A DNA stretch of 64,000 nt from Tannerellaceae bacterium (GTDB lineage Bacteria; Bacteroidota; Bacteroidia; Bacteroidales; Tannerellaceae). This document shows positions 9,298 to 17,605 of the stretch, piece by piece; the first letter of the stretch is position 1, and each line of letters opens with the position of its first letter. The notes under the pieces are model-generated. The model saw only the letters and a list, made by a program, of their open reading frames with translations, was not told the origin of the DNA and searched no databases. Both the position numbers and the translations under genes were made by a program. Location of the stretch: assembly GCA_021201295.1 (NCBI GenBank), contig JAJQFE010000012.1, forward strand, positions 1 to 64,000. The letters run 5' to 3'.

Positions 9298-10460
9298 TTA
9301 TACTACGGCCATTGGATGCGATAAGGTTTTCAGGTCTTCAAAATATTCTGCAACCAGCCGTTCCCATTCATATTTTTTACTTATTTCCAATCCTTTCTCC
9401 GAGAATCTGCCGGCAAGCGCAGGTTGCTCTATGATCTCACTGATCCGGTCCAGGAACCCTTGCGTATCATACGGATTACATGTATACCCATTGACACCGT
9501 CATCAATAAAATCTTTACTACCCCCGCTGTTGGCAATGACACACGGCAGGCCGGAAGCCATCGCTTCCAGGACTACATTCCCGAAGGTCTCTGTTACGGA
9601 AGGAAACAGGAATACATCCGCAGATGCATACAGGTGAGCCAGTTTTTCATGTCCCACATGTCCTAAAAAGAAAGCTTTAGGCATTTGCTTCGTGATCGCT
9701 TCCCGGGCAACACCATCACCGACTAAAATGAAATTATACTTTACTTTCTTTTTCTCTGCCAGTCCATACAGATCAAGGATGAGCTGTAAATTCTTCTCCC
9801 AGACCAGCCGGCTTACAAACAGAATGCAGGGATCACTATTGCCTGTGATGGACTGTATGAGCTCAGGATCCCGTTTCTGAGGAGAGAACAGATGCTTATC
9901 AATGCCCCGCTGCCAGAGCTTCATTGCCTCCGGCCGGATGCCGAAAGAGATTAATTCATGGATCATGGTGGCAGAGGGCACATACACCGTATCACACCGA
10001 TTGTAGAAAGACCGGAGTGTATTCTTTACTTTATCTTTGGTAATATCAATCAGGAAAGGAAAGTTTTTGGTATAATAGTCCACATAACTGATAAAGTGAG
10101 TATGGTAAATAGATACGACAGGAACACCTAAACGTTTAGCTGTTTTTAACGCATAATTCCCTAACAGGGAAGGGGTCGAAATATGCATAATGTCCGGAGC
10201 GAACGCCTCGATTTGCCTGTCCAATTTCCCTTTCCGGAACATCGGTGTGGCAAATCTGTAATTTTTATTACCGGGAACACTCCAGGAAGAGACATGAATA
10301 CATTTAAATCCTGAAATACTTTCCGGCCCCATGCCGCATATAAATAAAAATTCAAACTCTCCGGCCGGTATTCTGTTAATCAGTTGAAACATGGTTCTTG
10401 AAGCTCCGTCAAAATCGGCGATTAATATATCAGCAAAAAAAGAACCTTAATTTTAGTCAT
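9298..10460 (-). pseudogene. Family-4-type glycosyltransferase, frameshifted near its start
   Basis: GT-B glycosyltransferase with a donor-binding C-terminal domain: FVSRLVWEKNLQLILDL, LVGDG, LYASADVFLFPSVTETFGNV and EAMASGLPCV with the E-x7-E arrangement. It probably transfers a sugar from a nucleotide donor to a lipid. The natural start is ATG 10460 (MTKIKVLFF...), but the T run complementary to 10435-10441 has seven bases and needs eight for the DFDGASRTMFQL region to be in frame. Restored length is 387 residues. A restart at ATG 10392 would lose the first 22 residues. It lies two bases upstream of a flippase-like gene. Confidence 0.8.
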
Positions 10461-10605
10461 AAGGGCACTGTTTAATTATACTATACTTTTGTGAATAAAA
10501 GTATGGAGTAATCATTTCGGAGATATTTCTTCCGGGTTAAGATTTGGTTACCGGCAACGATTTAACGGTTGCCCTCAACCTGATATACTATATTTTTCCA
10601 TAGGC

Positions 10606-11502
10606 TTATGGCCGTTTGATTGTGAATGACCGGGGAAATAGTTTCGGAGTAGTCTGACAATAGTTCGAATACTCCGGTTTGTTGACAAGCTGGCGTTTTT
10701 CCATCAATGGAATACTGATAAAGATAAATAACAACATATTGACCAGTGCACCGGCTCCTGTCCAGGTATAAAATCCTTCACTGACAGAAAGCAGCATCAC
10801 ATAGACTCCCCACCACATCGCAATCTCCCCTAAATAATTAGGGTGTCTGCTGAGGCTCCACAGTCCTGTATTACATACTTTTCCCGGTTGCTCCCTGCGA
10901 AAACGATGCATTTGCCGGTTTGAAAACCATTGAAGCAAGGCAGCTCCTATGCAGATAGAGAAACCTATATAGGTGACAAAACCGGCAGTTGCGGCTAATT
11001 GCAGGAGATAAAAACCGGGGATCATCGCAAGAAATACAATCAGGGTAGGCATCAGGTGAATGCCGGTCAGGTTGATCAGTTGCCAGACCTGGGGAAACTG
11101 TTCTTTGTATGTATCATACCGCCAATCCTGTGTCCCTAAATTTTTGAAGGTAAATGCCCAGTTCACCGTCAGCCGTATGCCCCATACCCATATAGCGGTT
11201 AGCAACAGCAGGGAAGCTACACTATAGGATTGCCACCAGACCGCTAATAAAGTAAGCATCACAGGAGGCGCTACACTCCAGTAAGGATCATATACAGAAG
11301 CGTTATCAAATACCGCTCCGGCTAACCATACAAACACCGTCGCCACAAAATCCGCCAGGAATAAACGCCATAAGATATCTTTGCCCGGATCTGTATAGAG
11401 GAAAGTCAGCACCCCCATTCCTATAGCAATGAGGTAAATAACCAGGATGATCCGGAAGCCGGCAGCCTTAGACGTGTAGATCGTTTGTCTGATGTTTTGC
11501 AT
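10606..11502 (-). CDS. DUF1295 (steroid 5-alpha-reductase-like) membrane protein
   Basis: A 298-residue multi-pass membrane protein of the DUF1295 family. The diagnostic C-terminal motif is LSRHPNYLGEIAMWWGVY, preceded by QPGKVCNTGLWS, which binds NADPH in the related reductases. An early DPYWSVAPP motif is also family-typical. The substrate in bacteria is unknown. A reverse-strand TACTTTTG box lies at 11550-11557, 48 bases upstream of the ATG. Intact. Confidence 0.8.
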   Translation of the reverse strand: MQNIRQTIYTSKAAGFRIILVIYLIAIGMGVLTFLYTDPGKDILWRLFLADFVATVFVWLAGAVFDNASVYDPYWSVAPPVMLTLLAVWWQSYSVASLLLLTAIWVWGIRLTVNWAFTFKNLGTQDWRYDTYKEQFPQVWQLINLTGIHLMPTLIVFLAMIPGFYLLQLAATAGFVTYIGFSICIGAALLQWFSNRQMHRFRREQPGKVCNTGLWSLSRHPNYLGEIAMWWGVYVMLLSVSEGFYTWTGAGALVNMLLFIFISIPLMEKRQLVNKPEYSNYCQTTPKLFPRSFTIKRP

Positions 11503-11869
11503 ATATGGATCAGGTGTTCATATGAAGTAATTCTTACAGGTCTCCTATGCAAAAGTAAAGTAAAAAGAATAAGATGTTTTTCCAAACAGGAAAGAAATAA
11601 ACCACCAGTATGTTTTTTACATTTTTTATCAATCAGTTTCCCTTTTTCAGACTGTTTTACAAACACATGTGAAAAGATATAATAGAATGTTAATCTGTTG
11701 TTTACCTGCCTGTCATACTTGTGTATGTGCTATTTTTTTCGTATATTTAAACGAAAAGAAAAAGGTATGGTAAAAAGGTTGTAAAGAGCAAAAAACCGTT
11801 TATAAGACAATAAGCAGAATCCTTTATTGAACTATCCCTTTTAATTATGAATCTATATTTTGTGTGTAT
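11503..11869. other. Divergent gene-free spacer
   Basis: This AT-rich spacer separates the DUF1295 gene from a small SH3-fold gene on the other strand. The only recognisable site is a reverse-strand -7 box (TACTTTTG) at 11550-11557 serving DUF1295. No repeat, RNA gene or further reading frame could be supported. Confidence 0.4.
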
Positions 11870-12190
11870 ATGAGAACAGATCAAACCTATAAAAAACAAG
11901 TCTTTAAAATGGCCCATGAACTGATGGAGGCAACCGGTAAGACTTTCCCGGTGTGTCTGGCAAAAGCATGGCAATTATACAGATTTTATAAACGTCTGGA
12001 ACGGGAAGAAGTGGTGTTTGCGTATGAACGGAAAGATGGTTCTTTACGTAAGGCAAAAGGTACATTAAAAAATGTACAGCATTTAGTGAAAGGAACCGGA
12101 CAGGAGAGTTACAAAACGATCCGTTATTACGACCTGAATGCCCAGGGCTTCCGCTCTTTTAAGATTGAAAACCTGATCACGACCTATTAA
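11870..12190 (+). CDS. SH3-beta-barrel-fold small protein (DUF2693-like)
   Basis: A 106-residue basic protein from ATG 11870. An N-terminal helix (MAHELMEATGKTFPVCLAKAW) is written here in parts: MAHELMEATG then KTFPVCLAKAW; it is followed by beta-rich EEVVFAYERKDGSLRKAKGTL, in parts EEVVFAYERK and DGSLRKAKGTL. The ending is YYDLNAQGFRSFKIENL, which matches short proteins described as SH3 beta-barrel fold-containing in Bacteroides genomes and their mobile elements. Its role is unknown. It stands alone between divergent and decayed genes. Confidence 0.6.
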   Translation: MRTDQTYKKQVFKMAHELMEATGKTFPVCLAKAWQLYRFYKRLEREEVVFAYERKDGSLRKAKGTLKNVQHLVKGTGQESYKTIRYYDLNAQGFRSFKIENLITTY

Positions 12191-12327
12191 TGGTTTCAGC
12201 CGGTTTTTCGTTTATCAAAATTTGTGTATATAGGAAAGCTATACTATATTTACTGGTATAAATCATACGATGGTCTCTCCCGGTTCAGGAAGAGGCCATC
12301 TAAGGTAACATTTTATAATCAGTACAG

Positions 12328-12740
12328 ATGGAAAAATCAGTTATTCTTAACCATGTAATAGGACTTCAGCATATTGGAATCCCTACCAATGATATAGAAA
12401 CAACGATCCGGTTTTATGAAAGCCTGGGCTTTGAGATCAGGCATTAGGCCTATAATACTGCATCCGATGAGGAAGTGGCATTTTTAGAATTACGGCATGT
12501 CATGATCGAGACCTATCAGAACCGTCAGGCAACCATGAAAACCGGAGCGATTGACCATATAGCCTTGGAGGTAGTAGAGATTGAATCACTCTTTGACCAG
12601 ATCAAAGCGGCAGGCTATACACTCCTGGATGACCAGGTCCGGTTCCTTCCTTTCTGGGAACATGGAGTGAAATTTTCACCATTGAAGGACCGAATGCCGA
12701 AAAGATAGAATTCTGTGAAAAATGTAAGTCACCTGTTTGA
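12328..12740 (+). pseudogene. VOC/glyoxalase-family protein with stop and frameshift
   Basis: Vicinal-oxygen-chelate (glyoxalase-like) protein of two beta-alpha-beta-beta-beta modules: LQHIGIPTNDIETTIRFYESLGF, given in parts as LQHIGIPTND and TIRFYESLGF, then TGAIDHIALEV. Two lesions are visible. Codon 40 (12445-12447) is TAG, probably from CAG. The T run at 12673-12676 has four bases and needs five to read KFFTIEGPNAEKIEFCEKC. Restored length is 137 residues. Two independent hits make this a clear pseudogene. Confidence 0.85.
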
Positions 12741-12766
12741 AAAACCAGGAGCTTTCCTTTCCCGTT

Positions 12767-13579
12767 CTATTCCCAGAAGCGAAAGAAATGGTGGACAGGC
12801 CCGTTCCCTTTTCCTATCTGATAGTCCGCTCCGGCAGCGATGGCTTGTGCCATATACTCTTTCGCACGTCTGACCGCTTCATTTAACGGTAGTTGATGCG
12901 CCAGGAAAGAGGCAACGGCAGAAGAGAAGGTGCAGCCTGTTCCATGGGTGTTGTTGGTGTGGACCCGCCAGGAGGGAAGAGAAAGGATCTCATCCGTTTC
13001 CGCATTATAAAAAATATCCGTCAGTTCCTCTCCTGTTAAATGGCCGGCTTTCAGGAGTACGGAGACAGAACGGTTGAAAGAAAGTTCCTGTGCCCTTACC
13101 TCCAATTCCTCCTGGCAGTGGATCTTTTTCCCTAACAATAGTTCTGCTTCCGGAATATTGGGTGTGATCACCCTTGCCATAGGAAGCAATTCCGTTTGTA
13201 AGGTCTGAATAGCCTCAGCCTGTAAGAGAGGATCTCCCGAAGTGGCCACCATGATAGGATCCAGGACGATATTCCGGATCCGGTAAGTACTCAGCGTCTC
13301 TTTTACGGCTAAGATCAGTTCGAAAGAATGTAGCATCCCTATTTTTATGGCATCCGCTCCGATATCATCCAGGACAGACCGGATCTGTCCGGAAACAAAA
13401 GAAACCGGAACCGGATGGACGCCGGTCACCCCTACCGTATTTTCATCCACGACAGCCGTAATGGCCGTGGCGCCATAACAACCGCAGGCAGAAAATGTTT
13501 TCAGGTCTGCCTGTATACCCACTCCACCGCTGGGATCACTACCCGCTATGGTAAGTACTCTTTTATGATACTTTTTCAT
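12767..13579 (-). CDS. thiD: Hydroxymethylpyrimidine/phosphomethylpyrimidine kinase
   Basis: Phosphorylates hydroxymethylpyrimidine and its monophosphate to make the pyrimidine half of thiamine. The ribokinase-fold signatures are GSDPSGGVGIQADLKT at the start, DAIKIGML, VLDPIMVATSG and the C-terminal anion-hole motif HGTGCTFSSAVA. At 270 residues it is of normal length. It is the last gene of a thiM-thiE-thiD operon and its start overlaps the thiE stop by four bases (ATGA), which implies translational coupling. Intact. Confidence 0.95.
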   Translation of the reverse strand: MKKYHKRVLTIAGSDPSGGVGIQADLKTFSACGCYGATAITAVVDENTVGVTGVHPVPVSFVSGQIRSVLDDIGADAIKIGMLHSFELILAVKETLSTYRIRNIVLDPIMVATSGDPLLQAEAIQTLQTELLPMARVITPNIPEAELLLGKKIHCQEELEVRAQELSFNRSVSVLLKAGHLTGEELTDIFYNAETDEILSLPSWRVHTNNTHGTGCTFSSAVASFLAHQLPLNEAVRRAKEYMAQAIAAGADYQIGKGNGPVHHFFRFWE

Positions 13580-14220
13580 ATGTTTCTTCTGGCCTGGTTT
13601 ATCCTATGTATAAATTCTTTTGCCGTAGCCTCAGACTCCGGTGAAGACATCAGCGCTGATACGACCGCTACTCCATTCGCTCCGGCTTCTATAATTTCTT
13701 CTACATTAGATACATGCACTCCTCCGATCCCTACCCCCGGATGCCTGGACAGGGCACTGATCTGGCGTATGCCTTCCAGTCCCAGTGCCGGTGCGGTATC
13801 TGTCTTGGTAGGCGTACTGAAAATGGGAGAAATCCCTATATAATCTATATCCCACCGGTTAGCCTCCTGCACATCCTCCGGCGATTCTACAGACAACCCG
13901 ATGATCTTATCCTTACCCATCAGCTTCCGGGCAACCGGATAAGGAAGATCATGCTGCCCGATATGAAGCCCTTCCGCATCACAGGCTAAGGCAATATCCA
14001 CCCGGTCATTGATGATCAGGGGTACCCGATAAGGAGCCAGGCATTTCTTCAACAGGAGAGCCAGTTCATAAAATTCCTTCGAAGAGGCCTGTTTCTCTCT
14101 TAACTGCACTAACGTAACACCTCCCTTAACCGCTTCTTCCACTACCTGCTCTAAAGGACGTCCTAAAGCAAGTTCCCGGTCAGTTACTAAATAGAGACTC
14201 AGATCAAATGGCCTGTTCAT
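13576..14220 (-). CDS. thiE: Thiamine-phosphate synthase
   Basis: Joins hydroxymethylpyrimidine diphosphate and thiazole phosphate to give thiamine phosphate. The TIM-barrel signatures are LVTDRELALGRP, a substrate-binding VTLVQLREK, LIINDRVDIALA, GLHIGQHDLP and IGISPIFSTPTKTD. At 214 residues it is of standard length. It lies six bases after thiM and overlaps thiD. Intact. Confidence 0.95.
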   Translation of the reverse strand: MNRPFDLSLYLVTDRELALGRPLEQVVEEAVKGGVTLVQLREKQASSKEFYELALLLKKCLAPYRVPLIINDRVDIALACDAEGLHIGQHDLPYPVARKLMGKDKIIGLSVESPEDVQEANRWDIDYIGISPIFSTPTKTDTAPALGLEGIRQISALSRHPGVGIGGVHVSNVEEIIEAGANGVAVVSALMSSPESEATAKEFIHRINQARRNI

Positions 14221-14226
14221 GCTGTT

Positions 14227-15021
14227 TTATTGTTTGATATGCGTCCGGATCGTGTTCGCATCCAGATTACATAGTTCATCTAAAAAGTTTACCTGCAGAC
14301 TACCAGTTCCCCGGGATTTCCCGGTAGCTATTTTTCCGGCAATACCCATAACAGCCATGGCATGTGTGGCGGCTTCCAGTCTGTCCGGATTGATCGCGGC
14401 AAATGCACCGGTGATAGCCGTTGCCGTACATCCCATGCCTGTAACACGTGCCATGAACGGATCATCGTTCCGCACCTTTTCTGTTTGCTGCCCATCCGTA
14501 ATGTAATCGGTTTGTCCACTGATTACGACCACCGCACGGGTCTGCAGAGCTACCGCTTTAGCGGTTTCAATAGCTGCATCCGAAGAACTCGTACTATCCA
14601 CCCCTTTGGTTTGTAGGCCGGTATCCCCTAAGGCCATGATCTCAGAGGCATTGCCCCGGATCACCGAAGGCTTGCAATCAGCTATGATCTGTCTGCATAC
14701 GGCAGTACGGTAAGGGGTCGCTCCGGCTCCAACCGGGTCAAAGATCACTGGTATATGGTTAGCCGAGGCAGTTTTTCCTGCCACGATTATAGCTTCTACC
14801 CATGCCTTTTCTAATGTACCTATATTGATCACCAAAGCAGAGGCGATCCCTGCCATATCCGCCACTTCATCTATAGAGTGGGCCATGACCGGAGAAGCTC
14901 CTATGGCTAACAACGCATTGGCTGTATTGTTCATCACTACGTAATTAGTAATATTGTGGATCAGAGGTGATTGGGACCGAATTAATTCTATATCCTGGAT
15001 GAGGTGGTCAATCTGTATCAT
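14227..15021 (-). CDS. thiM: Hydroxyethylthiazole kinase
   Basis: Phosphorylates salvaged hydroxyethylthiazole. Typical blocks are PLIHNITNYVVMNNTANALL (residues 19-38), GASPVMAH, a DPVGAGATPYR phosphate loop and the catalytic TGMGCTATAITGAF. It is 264 residues long. As first gene of thiM-thiE-thiD it marks this operon as a salvage route rather than full de novo synthesis. No TPP riboswitch consensus was found in the 200 bases upstream. Confidence 0.95.
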   Translation of the reverse strand: MIQIDHLIQDIELIRSQSPLIHNITNYVVMNNTANALLAIGASPVMAHSIDEVADMAGIASALVINIGTLEKAWVEAIIVAGKTASANHIPVIFDPVGAGATPYRTAVCRQIIADCKPSVIRGNASEIMALGDTGLQTKGVDSTSSSDAAIETAKAVALQTRAVVVISGQTDYITDGQQTEKVRNDDPFMARVTGMGCTATAITGAFAAINPDRLEAATHAMAVMGIAGKIATGKSRGTGSLQVNFLDELCNLDANTIRTHIKQ

Positions 15022-15162
15022 TGTATTGAATTTATAAATTTAGTAGCCGGTTTTTATAAACTGATTTCGTTCTGCAAAAATATCCATAAAACAGAACTCC
15101 TTTTATCTGTCCGGAAAAAGTTTCCAAAAGGAGGCCAGGAAAGGATAATTTCCTCAAAATCC

Positions 15163-15191
15163 TTTGTTAATTATATTTTTCTTTATATTTG
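15163..15191 (+). promoter_or_regulatory. Bacteroidetes-type promoter for the T9SS-cargo-like gene
   Basis: TTTG at 15163-15166, a 17-base spacer and TATATTTG at 15184-15191 match the Bacteroidetes -33/-7 pattern. The first ATG of the downstream exported-protein gene is 45 bases further on. Confidence 0.6.
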
Positions 15192-15235
15192 CCGGATAAT
15201 TAATGGAATGAATAACAACCTGATTATATAGAAAT

Positions 15236-16567
15236 ATGCAAAAAATTCTACTTGGTTTGTTTGCCTGTACTACTGCTTTATTCAGTTTTGCAAATAGTTA
15301 TGATACCTTATATGTCAAAGGAGGAGACCCTGTTTTTCATCCCCTGGGAATGACTCAGGAACAGGTGGAAGCTGTGGAATGGTTTATCGGAGATCCGGAA
15401 GGATGACTGGGACTGGATGAAGGTCTTGTCGCGGTGCCTATATCCCAGGCGGAAACTGTAGGATTTCAGTTAATCCCCAATGCTTCCGGAGAATATCACC
15501 TGAGTTATCCTAAAGTGGCAGAAGATATTCAATATACAGCTGAACGGCTGGATTATTATATTTTTCACATGCCTGAATCTTCTGTAGAAAATCCTAAATA
15601 CACGGCTGATTTTTTCAAAAATGTTCCATGTGATACCATCCTCTATATTCACAGGTATAATGAATTACAGGAAAATGAGATTACTGTGACCTATGAGTCT
15701 TCAGTATGGGTTGCACAGGCCGGAGAAACAGTAAAGGTACATGTTTCTTTTGACGGTTGGTCTGACTTAGATGTGGAAAATGTTTCCGTAGTATCTGTCA
15801 GACAGCGGGGTACCGAATATGAAGTGCTGGACATCCTGGCAGAAGCAAATGCTCCGGGAACTTTATCCTTTGAAGCGGAAGAATCCTTCACCATAGGTGT
15901 ACTGGTAACGAATGAAGTATCGAATGTGCTAACCGACATAAGAGAATTCACTGTGATTCCGGATTTTGAGGTAACCTCTATTGCGTATGAAACCATTACT
16001 AATCTTACCCAGAGATACAGCGAAGAATTTTCCGGAGAAACCGAAGCCTCCATTTCTGTTACAGAAGGGGATGAGGTAACCCTTACTATCCTGACCAATG
16101 TCGATGAAATAAATGAAGCCAGGGAAAAAGATCCTTCCTTAGATGAATTTCTTATTACTTATTCATGGAATAAAAATGGGGTCAGCCTTCCTGCCAGTGT
16201 AAACATACTGGAAGAGGGGAATAAGCTGTCTTTCACTACCTATAGCAAAGACTTGCATGATGGTATCTATAACTGCATTATTTCCAGTGGAACTGACCAG
16301 TTGGTTACCGTAAGTTTTGAAATTTCCGCTTCCTATCCAACCAATCATTCGGTAATTACTGAAAGTGAATCTACTTTATATGTAGCTGGTAACCTGTTAC
16401 ACATGACGCATGTCAAAGGGTTAGTCCGGATCTATAATATGAACGGAAAGCTGGTACAAACCATCCATGCTACGGGCGGAACCAGTATTATTCCATTGAA
16501 CCATCATGTACAGGGAGTATACATTATTACCTGTGATGCCCACACCGTGAAAGCCATAGTCAGGTAA
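15236..16567 (+). pseudogene. Exported protein with T9SS-like C-terminal domain, in-frame TGA
   Basis: A 443-codon reading frame from ATG 15236 with a signal peptide (MQKILLGLFACTTALFSFA), a beta-rich middle with a GETVKVHVSF Ig-like repeat, and a C-terminal domain running LVRIYNMNGKLVQTI to GVYIITCDAHTVKAIVR. That ending resembles the type A sorting signal of the type IX secretion system (VYIV...KxxK/R). Codon 57 (15404-15406) is TGA, so full-length secretion would need readthrough or the gene is inactivated. No enzyme domain is recognised; it may be an adhesin or surface glycan-binding protein. Confidence 0.65.
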
Positions 16568-16585
16568 AAACCTATTGATATAAGG

Positions 16586-16620
16586 AAAAGCCGGGAAAAA
16601 GATCTTTTCCCGGCTTTTTT
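16586..16620 (+). terminator. Intrinsic terminator
   Basis: A 14-bp stem (AAAAGCCGGGAAAA paired with TTTTCCCGGCTTTT) with a five-base loop is followed by T residues, 18 bases after the exported-protein stop. It can act on both strands and also ends the convergent acetyltransferase gene. Confidence 0.9.
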
Positions 16621-16632
16621 ATGGGCCTTTTT

Positions 16633-17113
16633 TTATAAGGAGATCCCATAGATCCGGGAACTTTCATCCCAGGGATGATATCCTGTACCTATGTATTGAA
16701 ATCCATCTTTCTCATAGTAACCGATATGGTCCGTACTGAGATAAACATGGGTAAACCCTCCTTTTTTCGCATCGGCTTTCGCCTGTTCCATCAGTAGGGC
16801 ACCATAAGCATTTCCCCGGTAAGGCTCTTCTATAAATAATCCGCATATCCAGGGATAGAGATCCATTCTGCTGATAAAATCATTCGTGACCAGTCCGGCA
16901 GATCCGATAATCTCTTCTCCCTTTTTCAGTAAATACCACTGAGGTAAAGGATTGGGGGGAATCTATACAGGAGCGGATACAATGGTCATATATAACCGGA
17001 AGGACACTTTTCCATTTGGATTGGAAATAACGGATAGTCATATCCTGGTATTCCGGATGTTCCCGGACAGAAATAATTCCAGGCATAGGATTCGAGGTAA
17101 GATGTGGTTTCAT
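16633..17113 (-). pseudogene. GNAT-family N-acetyltransferase, frameshifted
   Basis: Acetyl-CoA-dependent N-acetyltransferase. The acetyl-CoA-binding region is intact in the C-terminal part ([17 protein letters not shown], then [19 protein letters not shown]). The frame changes in a C run complementary to 16954-16959: six bases are present and five are needed to connect [19 protein letters not shown] to GSAGLVTND. Restored length is 159 residues from ATG 17113. Substrate unknown. Confidence 0.8.
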
Positions 17114-17280
17114 AGGATTATTCTTTGAAAGAGTTTGCAGGGTACACAAAAGTATGTATTCGGATCCGGTTAGACACAATCATCGACCGGTATTTTGTAG
17201 TCTTACCAAATAGGAGGATATAGGCAGATAGATGGAAGGATACAGGTACTTTTTTGTCAGCCGGCAAGTTCTTTTTCTTC

Positions 17281-17368
17281 GGATCACAGGCGTGATCCAT
17301 ATGGATCACGTACGAGAGCCCATGGGATCACGCCCGTGCACCCATCGGATCACACGTGTGATCCGATA
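17281..17368. repeat. Four 22-bp direct repeats of a palindromic GGATCAC unit
   Basis: GGATCAC begins at 17281, 17303, 17325 and 17347, an exact 22-base period. Units one and four are inverted repeats (GGATCAC, four bases, GTGATCC); units two and three keep the left arm and degenerate on the right. A four-base linker, often CAT plus one base, separates the units. The last unit lies inside a 24-base perfect palindrome at 17344-17367. Six GATC sites fall within about 85 bases. The architecture is that of iterons or clustered operators; the protein that binds it is not known. Confidence 0.8.
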
Positions 17369-17573
17369 TTTTTCTGCCTGTTTATCCGGAAAAAGGTCTT
17401 AGTCTATCTATGTTCATCTACTGTATTTTTATTTTATGGGTGCAGGAAAGGAGTTCCGGGTGGTTTTTTCCGGGAACAGAAAGGCGGATTCCCGCTGAAA
17501 GGAGAGAAACATATGTCATGGATTTGTTATGTGAACGTCTTTAGGTTGCAATCGGTCTGAAATATAACACCTT

Positions 17574-17581
17574 TACTTTTG
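17574..17581 (+). promoter_or_regulatory. -7 box (TACTTTTG) upstream of SusC
   Basis: TACTTTTG matches TAnnTTTG and lies 24 bases before the SusC ATG, so the mRNA leader would be very short. A TTG at 17545 is further than the usual -33 spacing. Confidence 0.5.
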
Positions 17582-17605
17582 CGGGTAAAATCTAAAAAAT
17601 AGTGT

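Larger units (their letters stand above)
17114..17605. other. 491-base divergent spacer carrying a 22-bp iteron-like array
   Basis: Spacer between the acetyltransferase (minus) and SusC (plus). It contains the tandem GGATCAC repeats at 17281-17368 and a SusC-proximal -7 box at 17574-17581. A purine-rich AAAGGAGAG before an ATG at 17513 leads only to a frame of about 15 codons, which is not credible as a gene. Confidence 0.5.

Noticed and set aside
15022..15180. TPP riboswitch upstream of thiM
   Set aside because: The conserved CTGAGA and the downstream GG-rich core elements are absent on the minus strand.
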